A stretch of DNA of 16,024 nt from NCBI GenBank assembly GCA_002297005.1, contig DBIX01000007.1, positions 13,781-29,804 of the forward strand. Reading direction: 5' to 3'. The DNA comes from Cyanobacteria bacterium UBA791 (GTDB taxonomy: Bacteria > Cyanobacteriota > Vampirovibrionia > Gastranaerophilales > Gastranaerophilaceae). A model generated the notes under the pieces. The model saw only the letters and a program-made list of their open reading frames with translations, was not told where the DNA came from and ran no database searches. The position numbers and the translations under genes were made by a program. This document shows, piece after piece, positions 1 through 6,983 of the stretch. The stretch's first letter is position 1. Each line of letters begins with the position of its first letter.

Positions 1-725
1 GCTAAATCCATATCTTTAATACCGTTCATAATTTCATCAATATCAACACCAACTAATGCAAGAGGTAAAAGACCTACAGCTGAGAATACTGAGAATCTAC
101 CACCTACATCATCAGGAACTACAAATGTTTTGTAACCTTCTTGGTCAGCTAATTGTCTTAATACACCAACTTTTTTATCTGTAGTAGCTACGATATTTTT
201 TCTATATTCATCACCAAGTTCTCTTTCCATAATGTCTTTAACAATCATGTATTGTGACATTGTTTCAGCTGTTGAACCTGATTTTGTAATTACGTTAACT
301 AAAGTTCTTTTTAAATCGATTGTGTTTAATAAACCAGTAATTTGGTCTGGATCGATATTATCTAAGAAGAATAATCTTGGATAGTTATCTCTTTGTTCAG
401 GAGTTAATAAATTCCAATAAGGTTTAAGTAAAGCTTCAGAAACAGCAATACCACCTAAAGCAGAACCACCAATACCTAAAACTAAAACGTTATCAAATCT
501 ACCTCTAACCATCGCAGCAAATTCTTTAACATACCAAACAGTTTCTTCATTGTAACCTAAATTCATCCATTGTAACCATTGACCTGGTTTATCTTTTCTT
601 TTGTTTAAATCTGTAATAATTTGAGCAATTTTGTCTTTGTGTTTAGAAAATTCTTTTTCTACTTCTAAACCATGTTCTTTGCCGATAACATCTTTATCAA
701 CATTACGGTAATTTAATTTAATCAT
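1..725 (-). CDS. pgi: Glucose-6-phosphate isomerase, N-terminal part (cut by window edge)
   Basis: Interconverts glucose-6-phosphate and fructose-6-phosphate in cytoplasmic glycolysis and gluconeogenesis. I translated the first 241 codons; the gene runs off the left edge, so the C-terminal half and its catalytic residues are not visible. Family marks seen are the phosphosugar-binding loop GIGGSALGG (about residues 84-92), TKSGSTAET (147-155) and DDVGGRFSVFSAVGLLPLAL (205-224). The start MIKLNYRN is chosen because GGAGAAG lies just upstream of the ATG. A candidate promoter with a leader of about 60 nt sits before it. The preceding minus-strand gene ends 116 bp upstream, so pgi is probably transcribed on its own or by read-through from that gene. 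Identification is secure from motif content; only the missing 3' part limits it. Confidence 0.95.
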   Translation of the reverse strand, partial: MIKLNYRNVDKDVIGKEHGLEVEKEFSKHKDKIAQIITDLNKRKDKPGQWLQWMNLGYNEETVWYVKEFAAMVRGRFDNVLVLGIGGSALGGIAVSEALLKPYWNLLTPEQRDNYPRLFFLDNIDPDQITGLLNTIDLKRTLVNVITKSGSTAETMSQYMIVKDIMERELGDEYRKNIVATTDKKVGVLRQLADQEGYKTFVVPDDVGGRFSVFSAVGLLPLALVGVDIDEIMNGIKDMDL

Positions 726-794
726 ATACTTCTCCATTTAGTCTAGTAAAATCGTAACTAACAAGCGTATAAACTATTTACACACCTTACGTTT

Positions 795-823
795 ATTTTA
801 CTATTCTAAAAAAAAAATTACAA
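795..823 (-). promoter_or_regulatory. Candidate sigma70-type promoter of pgi
   Basis: On the minus strand TTGTAA (823-818) and TAAAAT (800-795) are separated by exactly 17 nt, 10 of which are a T run. The predicted start of transcription near 788 gives a leader of about 60 nt to the pgi ATG. The -35 matches consensus at 4 of 6 positions and the -10 at 5 of 6. In such AT-rich DNA chance matches are common, so this is a candidate only. Confidence 0.4.
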
Positions 824-841
824 CATAAAAATTTTAAAGGA

Positions 842-1456
842 TTAATCTCTCAAATCCATTTTTTGATAACTTGTAATTTTACCTTTCTCTCTATAAAGTT
901 TTTGAAAGTTTTCTTGTGATTGTTGATAATTTGAAATACAAATTTGTAATGATTTGTTTACAGCAAAAAATAAAATAGGAAAAGCAATTATAACTGTGAT
1001 ACAAACCACAATTAAATGTTTAACGTATCTTTGTCTTTCTAATAATCTTTTGCTTTTAATATCGCTTGAATGTTTATCTTGAATAACATTGTTGATAAGT
1101 TCAGTTCTTTCATCAATAGAAAGATTATCTACGTAGTCAACATTGTTTGGAGTGATGTAAACAACATATTTTTTGCAATCGCTTTTGGGGAAATTGTCAA
1201 AAATATTAGTTTTATTTTGTTCAGGTTGAATAATATCTGCTTGTGGATGTTCAACAAGAGGTTTTTCTGGTTCTTTGTTAAATTCTTCGCTAGATAAATT
1301 CGAAACATCACCAATATCAACGTGTTGTTGAAGTTGTTGAGCCAAAGCTTCAATATTGATATTGTCGTCAAACTCAATATCATCCTCATCATCGTCATCA
1401 ACGACAGGAGGATTTTTTGCGTTTTCTAAATCTTTATCTAAATTATTTTCGTCCAA
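842..1456 (-). CDS. Acidic single-pass membrane protein of unknown function
   Basis: I do not recognise a family. The frame stays open back to 1540, but I place the start at the TTG at 1456-1454, giving 204 aa. GAGG lies 5 nt before it, and a near-consensus promoter whose start of transcription falls near 1483 excludes any start further upstream. The protein opens with a strongly acidic stretch (Asp/Glu run at about residues 19-31), then a Gln/Asn-rich region. A basic segment precedes one hydrophobic helix (about 146-166, HLIVVCITVIIAFPILFFAV), and the tail of about 38 residues is polar. By the positive-inside rule the long acidic N-terminal part would be cytoplasmic. It diverges from the sugar-kinase operon and precedes pgi by 116 bp. 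If the longer frame were used, the product would be 232 aa and overlap the kinase gene by 20 bp; no RBS supports that. Confidence 0.7.
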   Translation of the reverse strand: MDENNLDKDLENAKNPPVVDDDDEDDIEFDDNINIEALAQQLQQHVDIGDVSNLSSEEFNKEPEKPLVEHPQADIIQPEQNKTNIFDNFPKSDCKKYVVYITPNNVDYVDNLSIDERTELINNVIQDKHSSDIKSKRLLERQRYVKHLIVVCITVIIAFPILFFAVNKSLQICISNYQQSQENFQKLYREKGKITSYQKMDLRD

Positions 1457-1458
1457 CT

Positions 1459-1488
1459 TTGCCTCAAATTTTTTATTTATGCTAAAAT
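1459..1488 (+). promoter_or_regulatory. Candidate promoter of the kinase-DUF4330-ligase operon
   Basis: TTGCCT (1459-1464) and TAAAAT (1483-1488) are 18 nt apart. An AAGGA ribosome site at 1506-1510 precedes the ATG at 1521 by 10 nt. The site interleaves with the divergent minus-strand promoter at 1490-1518, so the two may compete for polymerase. Moderate match to consensus. Confidence 0.4.
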
Positions 1489-1489
1489 A

Positions 1490-1518
1490 ATTATATATTA
1501 TATTTAAGGATTTATCAA
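1490..1518 (-). promoter_or_regulatory. Strong promoter for the acidic membrane protein gene
   Basis: Reading the minus strand, TTGATA (1518-1513) and a perfect TATAAT (1495-1490) are separated by 17 nt. The predicted start of transcription near 1483 leaves a leader of roughly 27 nt carrying GAGG 5 nt before a TTG start. The -35 box ends 3 bp before the divergent kinase start codon at 1521, so the two genes share this control region. Confidence 0.65.
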
Positions 1519-1520
1519 CT

Positions 1521-2546
1521 ATGAACATCAATAAAGACAAGTTAATCGGTTATATAAAGGATTTAAAAAACACAAAAGTTTTAATCATCGGTGATCTTGC
1601 AATGGACGAAATGGTTTATGGAGATACAGAAAGAATTTCTAGAGAAGCTCCAGTTCTAATCCTTTTGCACACAGAAACTAAAAACCTTTTAGGTGCAGCT
1701 TCAAACGCAGCTCACAACGCTTCTGAAATAAACTCAGGAAAAGTTTCTGTTATCGGTGTTTTAGGTGAAGATTACCAAGCTGATAAACTTAAAGAAGCTT
1801 TTAAACACGCAAATATCGATACTCAATATTTGGTATATGATGTAACTAGAAAAACTACTACAAAAACACGTATTTCTGGTTCATGTTCACAGTCTGTTAC
1901 ACAACAAATTGTTAGAATTGATAGACAAACATCAAGCCCAATTTCAAAAGAAACAGAAGACAAAGTTATTGCACAAATGGAGAAAGCAATTCCTCTACAC
2001 GATGCAATAATCCTTTCTGACTACCATATTGGCGTTTTAACTCAAAGAATTATCGATAAAGCAATTGAACTTGCAAATAAAAACAACAAAGTGATTGTTG
2101 CAGATATTCAAAAGAACTTTGACAAATACAAAGGCGTAACATCACTTACACCAAACTTACCTGATACTCAAAAATTCTTAGGTTTTAACCTAAATTCAAA
2201 AGAAGATTTTGAAAAAGCAGGTACAATATTACAAAACATGATTAAACCAAAATCAATCCTCGTTACATGTGGCGACAGAGGAATGATGGTAATTGAACCA
2301 GATTACAAGATTACAGAAATTCCTGTATTCAACAAATCTCACGTATTTGATGTAACAGGTGCTGGAGATACTGTAACAGCTATTTACACAATGGCTCTAA
2401 GTATCGGTGCTGAACCAGTTTACGCAGCTGTAATAGGAAACATTGCAGCTAGTATAGTAATCAAACAATTTGGTTGTGCAACAACTACTATTGACGAGCT
2501 TTTGGAAATGGTAGAAAAGAAAGAAAAAGAACTCTGCATTAAGTAA
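1521..2546 (+). CDS. rfaE1: RfaE1/HldA-type heptose-7-phosphate kinase (PfkB family)
   Basis: A ribokinase/PfkB-fold sugar kinase. The likely role is phosphorylating D-glycero-beta-D-manno-heptose 7-phosphate at C1 on the cytoplasmic path to ADP-heptose for LPS core. Seen: GDLAMDEMVYGDTERISREAPV (about 24-45), which resembles the RfaE motif with its RISxEAPV; a sugar-binding loop LLGAASNAAHN (56-66); QQIVRIDRQ (128-136); LSDYHIGVL (165-173); LTPNLPD (209-215); and the anion hole with catalytic Asp in DVTGAGDT (Asp 283). At 341 aa it is one kinase domain without the fused nucleotidyltransferase of HldE, so a separate adenylyltransferase should exist elsewhere. The ATG has AAGGA 10 nt upstream. 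It leads an operon with a DUF4330 gene (20 bp gap) and a ligase-like membrane protein, consistent with surface glycan assembly. Heptose specificity is inferred; another PfkB sugar kinase remains possible. Confidence 0.82.
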   Translation: MNINKDKLIGYIKDLKNTKVLIIGDLAMDEMVYGDTERISREAPVLILLHTETKNLLGAASNAAHNASEINSGKVSVIGVLGEDYQADKLKEAFKHANIDTQYLVYDVTRKTTTKTRISGSCSQSVTQQIVRIDRQTSSPISKETEDKVIAQMEKAIPLHDAIILSDYHIGVLTQRIIDKAIELANKNNKVIVADIQKNFDKYKGVTSLTPNLPDTQKFLGFNLNSKEDFEKAGTILQNMIKPKSILVTCGDRGMMVIEPDYKITEIPVFNKSHVFDVTGAGDTVTAIYTMALSIGAEPVYAAVIGNIAASIVIKQFGCATTTIDELLEMVEKKEKELCIK

Positions 2547-2566
2547 AAATTAAAAAGGAGCGAAAT

Positions 2567-3130
2567 ATGATAGCAAAATTGAAAGAGATAAAAACTGTAG
2601 ATTGGATTATTTTAGGTGGAGTATTAATAGCTCTTATTGTTGGCTTTTTAACTTTCACTCAAGTAAGACAAACTGCTGGTAAACAAATTGAAGCAACTTC
2701 TAAAATTGGTTTTCAAATCTTTTTAAGAGGTGTTACAATTACAAGCCAAGATTTACCAATGAAAAAAGGTGAAAAAACATTTTTAACTATTAGAAACGTA
2801 CCATATAGTGACTTAGATATTATTGATGTTGTAGCTGATACAAAAAAAGTTGTTCTTCCTAATGCAAGAGGTAAAGAACAATTCACAGTTCTACCTGATG
2901 TATCACAAGCTGCTTCATTTGACGTATTAGTTACAGTAGCTGATACTGCAAAAATCACTAAAGACGGTGCTGTTGTTGGTGGTAACAAAATCAAAATCGG
3001 TATTCCTGTTACTATTGAGGGTCAAAATTACAGATTTAATGGTGTAATTTCTGATGTTCAAATTTTGAACGAAGATTCTCAAAACCAAACAAAGGATAAC
3101 GTTAAGAAAACACCTGACAGTATGACATAA
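2567..3130 (+). CDS. DUF4330-type membrane-anchored protein
   Basis: Function unknown. The 187-aa product has a short cytoplasmic start, one hydrophobic helix at about residues 15-32 (IILGGVLIALIVGFLTF) and then an extracytoplasmic beta-rich domain to about residue 170, followed by a polar, Asn/Gln/Lys-rich tail. The overall form (short N-terminus, single anchor, then a domain with repeated short Val/Thr/Lys strands such as FQIFLRGVTITSQDLPMKKG) fits what I remember of DUF4330 proteins, mostly known from cyanobacteria. AAGGAG 7 nt before the ATG supports the start. It sits 20 bp after the sugar kinase and 33 bp before the ligase-like gene, so it probably helps in, or anchors, envelope glycan assembly. 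That role is inference from position only. Confidence 0.65.
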   Translation: MIAKLKEIKTVDWIILGGVLIALIVGFLTFTQVRQTAGKQIEATSKIGFQIFLRGVTITSQDLPMKKGEKTFLTIRNVPYSDLDIIDVVADTKKVVLPNARGKEQFTVLPDVSQAASFDVLVTVADTAKITKDGAVVGGNKIKIGIPVTIEGQNYRFNGVISDVQILNEDSQNQTKDNVKKTPDSMT

Positions 3131-3163
3131 ATTTTAAGGTAAAAAGAGGCAAACAAGCAGTAA

Positions 3164-4477
3164 ATGTTTAACAAAATATTTTCTATCACACAAGAAAAAT
3201 GTGAATATCTATGCGAAAATAGCTTTATTTTAAAGCATTTGGATAATATTATCTTATTTTTTATCCTGCTTTCGCTAATTTCTACATTGTTTTGTTCAAC
3301 AGATACAATAGGCTTTTTAGCTCTTGTTGTAATCTTCCTAACTGTTATAAAAATCTTTGTTAAAAAAGGAAAAGAGCTTGAAACAACACCACTTGATGTA
3401 GCTTTGCTTGTATACTTTTTATTTGTATTCATAAGTTTAGCCGGTTCAACTCTATTCCACTTAAGTTTAAAAGGATTTTTGAAAACAATAACATATTTAG
3501 GATTTTACTTGTCACTTGTTCAATACCTAAAAGACAATACAAATAAATTAAATACAATACTTTTAACAGTTGGTTCAATGTTGAGTTTTGAATCAATTTA
3601 CGCAGTATTTCAAAACTCAATTCCAACTGATACAAACCTAACTTGGCAAGATACAAGCTACTTAATGCCAGAAGAAGTTATGACAAGGGTTTATGGAACA
3701 TTACAACCATATAATCCAAATCTTCTTGCTGGATATTTAATCGTTTGTATTCCTGTAATTTACGCTATTTGCGTGTACTTCTTTACCCAAAAGAATTTTA
3801 AATTGGGAATTACAACGCTTATTTTATCAGCTATTTCAAGCTGGGCAGTAATTTGCACAGGTTGTAGAGGTTCTTATCTTGCATTAATGGCTATTTTAGT
3901 GGGTGTAGCAGTTATTTCTGCTAAATTTTTATGGCAAAATTATAAAAAGATTTATATGTCTGTAACGGGTGCTCTTTGTGCTTTATCAGCCTTAGCAATC
4001 ATTGCTATCAAATCTGTTCGTTTAAGATTTTTATCAATCTTTATTATGCGTCAAGATAGCTCAAATTCTTTCAGATTTAACGTGTACCAATCATCATTAA
4101 AAATGTTTAGTGACAACTGGTTGTTAGGTATTGGTTGCGGAAACCAAAACTTTAGAGAAATCTATGGTTTGTATATGAAAACAGGTTTTGATGCACTAAG
4201 TTGTTACAATATTTACCTTGAAACAGCAGTAGAAAGTGGCATTTTTGCTCTTATAGCTTTCTTAGCGTTCTTATTTATTATGTTAGTTAAAGGTGCAAAA
4301 CTAATTCGCAACTCTGAAAACATATATGACGTAATACTTGTATCAATGGCAGTTTTAAGCATTCTTGGCGTAATGGTTCACGGACTTGTTGATACAGTAT
4401 TCTTTAGACCACAAGTACAACTTGTCTTCTGGTTAATGTGTGCTATCTTAAGAGTTAAACTTTACGAAAAGAACTAG
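3164..4477 (+). CDS. O-antigen ligase / IctB-like polytopic membrane protein
   Basis: A 437-aa inner-membrane protein with about 10-12 hydrophobic helices and one larger periplasmic loop (about 290-350), the form of the O-antigen ligase/polymerase (Wzy_C) superfamily. Signature stretches are YGTLQPYNPNLLAGYL (177-192), CTGCRGSYLALM (231-242), the loop motif NWLLGIGCGNQNF (318-330) with DALSCYNIYLETAVESG (343-359), and a C-terminal HGLVDTVFFRPQVQLVFWLM (406-425). The loop and the last motif closely resemble cyanobacterial IctB proteins, once proposed as bicarbonate transporters but belonging to this ligase family. Next to a heptose kinase, joining or polymerising undecaprenyl-linked glycan is the likelier job. 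The nearest GAGG is 14 nt from the ATG, an unusually long spacing, so the start is less certain. Its TAG overlaps the queA stop from the other strand. Confidence 0.78.
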   Translation: MFNKIFSITQEKCEYLCENSFILKHLDNIILFFILLSLISTLFCSTDTIGFLALVVIFLTVIKIFVKKGKELETTPLDVALLVYFLFVFISLAGSTLFHLSLKGFLKTITYLGFYLSLVQYLKDNTNKLNTILLTVGSMLSFESIYAVFQNSIPTDTNLTWQDTSYLMPEEVMTRVYGTLQPYNPNLLAGYLIVCIPVIYAICVYFFTQKNFKLGITTLILSAISSWAVICTGCRGSYLALMAILVGVAVISAKFLWQNYKKIYMSVTGALCALSALAIIAIKSVRLRFLSIFIMRQDSSNSFRFNVYQSSLKMFSDNWLLGIGCGNQNFREIYGLYMKTGFDALSCYNIYLETAVESGIFALIAFLAFLFIMLVKGAKLIRNSENIYDVILVSMAVLSILGVMVHGLVDTVFFRPQVQLVFWLMCAILRVKLYEKN

Positions 4478-5514
4478 CAAATATACATACAATCGCCATA
4501 AGAATAGAAACGATATTTTTCTTCTATAGCAGATTTGTATGCTTCAAAAACAAAATCTTTTCCAGCTAAAGCACTTATTAACATTAATAAAGTTGATTTA
4601 GGTAAGTGGAAATTTGTAATCAAATTATCAACAACTTTAAATTCATAAGGTGGATAAATAAATAATCTAGAGGCTGATTTGCAAGCCTTGATTTCACCAA
4701 ATTGTTGATAAGCAGTTTCAAGAGTACGAACAGAAGTTGTACCAACTGCAACGAGTTTTTTACCTTTTGCTTTTGCATTATTAATCATGTCAGCAGTTTC
4801 TTGTGAAATTTCAAATTCTTCTGAATCCATTTTGTGGTCAAGAATATTTTCACACTTAACAGGTCTAAAAGTACCTAAACCAACTGTTAGATTAACATAA
4901 GCAATCTCAACACCTTTGTTTTTAAGTTTTTCTAGAATTTCTTTAGTAAAATGAAGACCAGCAGTAGGAGCTGCAACAGAACCCTCATTTTTTGCATAAA
5001 CTGTTTGATAACGGTCATAATCTAGTTTTTTACGTTCGTCATCTGTCATTTTACGTTCAATATAAGGTGGAAGTGGAATATTTCCAACCTTATCCAAGAT
5101 TTCATAAAGTATTCCGTCATAAATTAATTCAACTAGCCATTTGCCATCGCCAAGATTTTCAAGAGCTTTAACAGAAAGACAGTCAGCTATTTTGATAACC
5201 ATATCTTCTTTAATTCTCTTTGATGGTTTTACAAGTGCTTCCCAAATTTTTTCTTCTTTTTGTTTAAGTAAAAAGATTTCTATAAAAGCACCTGTATCTT
5301 TATGACCATAAAGACGAGCAGGAATAACTTTTGTATTATTCAAAACCAAAATACAATTATCGTCTAAGTAATCAACAATGTCGTAAAAATGTTTATGATA
5401 GAATTTGTGTTCTTCTCTATTTAGCACCATCATTCGTGAGTTTTCACGTTTTTCACTTGGTGTTTGAGCAATTAATTCTTCTGGTAAATCATAATCAAAT
5501 TCTGAAACTAACAT
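4474..5514 (-). CDS. queA: S-adenosylmethionine:tRNA ribosyltransferase-isomerase
   Basis: Cytoplasmic enzyme that transfers and isomerises the ribosyl part of S-adenosylmethionine onto 7-aminomethyl-7-deazaguanine at tRNA position 34, forming epoxyqueuosine in the queuosine pathway. The 346-aa length is normal and the whole family pattern is present: an N-terminal DYDLPEELIAQ (7-17), LNNTKVIPARLYG (58-70), the central GSVAAPTAGLHFT (178-190), VGLGTFRPV (211-219), DHKMDSEEFEI (226-236), VAVGTTSVRTLE (256-267) and NFHLPKSTLLMLISA near the C-terminus. The ATG lies 9 nt after the yidC stop with only a weak AAAGAG ribosome site about 12 nt away, so translation is probably coupled to yidC. The stop overlaps the convergent ligase-like gene. 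Very secure call. Confidence 0.97.
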   Translation of the reverse strand: MLVSEFDYDLPEELIAQTPSEKRENSRMMVLNREEHKFYHKHFYDIVDYLDDNCILVLNNTKVIPARLYGHKDTGAFIEIFLLKQKEEKIWEALVKPSKRIKEDMVIKIADCLSVKALENLGDGKWLVELIYDGILYEILDKVGNIPLPPYIERKMTDDERKKLDYDRYQTVYAKNEGSVAAPTAGLHFTKEILEKLKNKGVEIAYVNLTVGLGTFRPVKCENILDHKMDSEEFEISQETADMINNAKAKGKKLVAVGTTSVRTLETAYQQFGEIKACKSASRLFIYPPYEFKVVDNLITNFHLPKSTLLMLISALAGKDFVFEAYKSAIEEKYRFYSYGDCMYIC

Positions 5515-5523
5515 TTTTAATTA

Positions 5524-6606
5524 TTACTCTTTCGGTTCAATTTTTTTAGCTTTAGCTACAACATCATCGTCAATTCTTTGTTTTTTTTCTTCTTCTTCCT
5601 TATCCATTTGTTTGTTAATAACAACTGTTTGAACAACTTGGAACACGTTAGAAACAACTAAGTATAACAATACCCCAGCTGGAATTGGAATAAAGATAAA
5701 TGTTGCAGTCAACATGATTGGCATGAACGTATTCATAGATTTTTGCATTGCTTGTTGAGCTGGATCAATTTTTTGATTTTTGTTTGTTGCCATCATAACT
5801 TTTTGGCTGAATACCATAGTTAAACCAAACAATACAATTAACAATAATACGTCATAGTGCAAACTATTTTTAACAGGAATAGATGGCATTGAATTAATCA
5901 AGATACCGTCTTTTCTTTCAAAAGTTGCATCTTCTGATTCTTTAGTTTGCATATTTGTAACTTTAACTTCTGCTTTTTGAATTTTATCAAGTTGAGAGAA
6001 TTTTAAATCCAAACTATCTAAACTAATTTTGAAATCAATATTTTCCCCAGGGACTAAATCACCTTGGATACTTAAAGCTTTATTAGGTTTTTCAATCTTA
6101 ACAGCGTCCATTTCAGTACCGTCATTGAAATATACCTTAGCAGTTTTATTCAACATGAAAGTATCATATTTAGCAGCACCCATAGTACCGTCGTTTGAGA
6201 TACCTGCACTTGTTTTTAATGTTGAATCAAGTCTGTTGATAAACAAGAAAGATGTATCACCAGCCATTGAAATAAATTGTGGGCTCATTAATGAAGTATA
6301 TAACAAAATGAAAATAGGCATTTGGATAAGTAATGGAAAACATCCAGCCATTGGGTTGAATTTGTGTTCCTTATAGAAATCCATCATTTTCTTTTGCATT
6401 AATTGTGGGTCATTTTTGTATCTATCTTGAATAGCTTTCATTTTTGGTTGAAGAGTTTGCATAATTCTCATAGAACGTTGTTGTGACACACCCAAAGGCC
6501 ACATCAAAACTCTTATTACAACTGTTAACAAGATAATACCTACACCAAAACCACCAACTACTGATAGTGATTTTAACAATTTTATCATTAATGTTACGAA
6601 ATCCAT
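5524..6606 (-). CDS. yidC: Membrane protein insertase YidC, with a large extracytoplasmic insert
   Basis: Inserts and folds inner-membrane proteins, alone or with SecYEG. The protein is 360 aa. The first transmembrane helix of the conserved core (about 17-38) holds the conserved Arg 32 in VVIRVLMWPL. A cytoplasmic hairpin loop follows (QQRSMRIMQTLQPKMKAIQDRY, from residue 42). The next core helix is NPMAGCFPLLIQMPIFILLYTSL (84-106), with later helices at 251-272 and about 292-332, and a charged basic/acidic tail. Between the second and third core helices lies an extra hydrophilic domain of about 130 residues (roughly 115-248), rich in short beta-like strands. From memory cyanobacterial YidC proteins carry a comparable insert here. 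The ATG has GAGGAA 6 nt upstream and a good promoter about 50 bp further. queA follows 9 bp after the stop. Confidence 0.95.
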   Translation of the reverse strand: MDFVTLMIKLLKSLSVVGGFGVGIILLTVVIRVLMWPLGVSQQRSMRIMQTLQPKMKAIQDRYKNDPQLMQKKMMDFYKEHKFNPMAGCFPLLIQMPIFILLYTSLMSPQFISMAGDTSFLFINRLDSTLKTSAGISNDGTMGAAKYDTFMLNKTAKVYFNDGTEMDAVKIEKPNKALSIQGDLVPGENIDFKISLDSLDLKFSQLDKIQKAEVKVTNMQTKESEDATFERKDGILINSMPSIPVKNSLHYDVLLLIVLFGLTMVFSQKVMMATNKNQKIDPAQQAMQKSMNTFMPIMLTATFIFIPIPAGVLLYLVVSNVFQVVQTVVINKQMDKEEEEKKQRIDDDVVAKAKKIEPKE

Positions 6607-6652
6607 TATTATTTCCTCAAATCTTTTTTATTTCCCTAATCTAACTTTGTCT

Positions 6653-6681
6653 AGAATACCTTAAACACAATACCCAGTCAA
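6653..6681 (-). promoter_or_regulatory. Promoter of yidC-queA
   Basis: On the minus strand TTGACT (6681-6676) and TATTCT (6658-6653) are spaced by 17 nt. Transcription would start near 6646, about 40 nt before the yidC ATG, leaving a leader with the GAGGAA ribosome site. The -35 matches the consensus at 5 of 6 bases. I see no terminator hairpin between the upstream 98-aa gene and this promoter, so read-through from upstream is also possible. Confidence 0.6.
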
Positions 6682-6686
6682 GAAAT

Positions 6687-6983
6687 TTAGTTGTCATTGT
6701 TTTCTAATGCACTTTTTAGAGCTTTTTCTAAAACAACAATTTTTTGTTCTAAAACTTCAACTTTTGATGAGTTTTCTGTATCTGAAATATCTATTTTTTC
6801 AACTTGTCTTTTATAGCTTTTCAATTTGTCATTTAACATCATAACAAAAGATTGCATATACAAAATACCTGCAACAAGACCAATAACGCCTGATACAGCT
6901 ATCCATTTATTTTGTAATCTATAAGAAAGATATGCAATTACTGCAACTAATAATATAGTCATTATTTTAAATAAAATTTTCAA
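6687..6983 (-). CDS. Small two-helix membrane protein with coiled-coil tail
   Basis: Not recognised as a named family. The 98-aa product has two hydrophobic helices (about 8-24 and 30-52), then a charged segment and a heptad-like coiled coil (SKVEVLEQKIVVLEKALKSAL, about 73-93) that would lie in the cytoplasm and could mediate self-association. The start is TTG, supported by a strong GAGGAG 6 nt upstream. The TTG overlaps the RluD stop codon by sharing TTGA, so the two genes are translationally coupled. As the last gene in the polA-to-RluD run it is 80 bp from yidC. Its small size and membrane plus coiled-coil form suggest a structural or scaffolding role, but nothing in the sequence names a function. 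Confidence 0.75.
   Translation of the reverse strand: MKILFKIMTILLVAVIAYLSYRLQNKWIAVSGVIGLVAGILYMQSFVMMLNDKLKSYKRQVEKIDISDTENSSKVEVLEQKIVVLEKALKSALENNDN

Noticed and set aside
808..817. Run of ten A (T on the minus strand) after the acidic membrane protein gene, as an intrinsic terminator
   Set aside because: No GC-containing stem precedes it; only a weak AAAATT/AATTTT pairing is possible. It fits better as the spacer of the pgi promoter candidate.
1457..1540. Longer N-terminus for the acidic membrane protein (TTG at 1540 or ATG at 1528)
   Set aside because: No ribosome site, it overlaps the divergent kinase gene, and the strong promoter at 1518-1490 would start transcription downstream of both codons.
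2713..3656. Minus-strand open frames opposite the DUF4330 and ligase-like genes
   Set aside because: They overlap well-supported plus-strand genes, have no family features, and their hydrophobic composition mirrors the sense strand.
6029..6376. 115-codon plus-strand open frame inside yidC
   Set aside because: Antisense shadow of the yidC insert region, with no ribosome site or recognisable motif.
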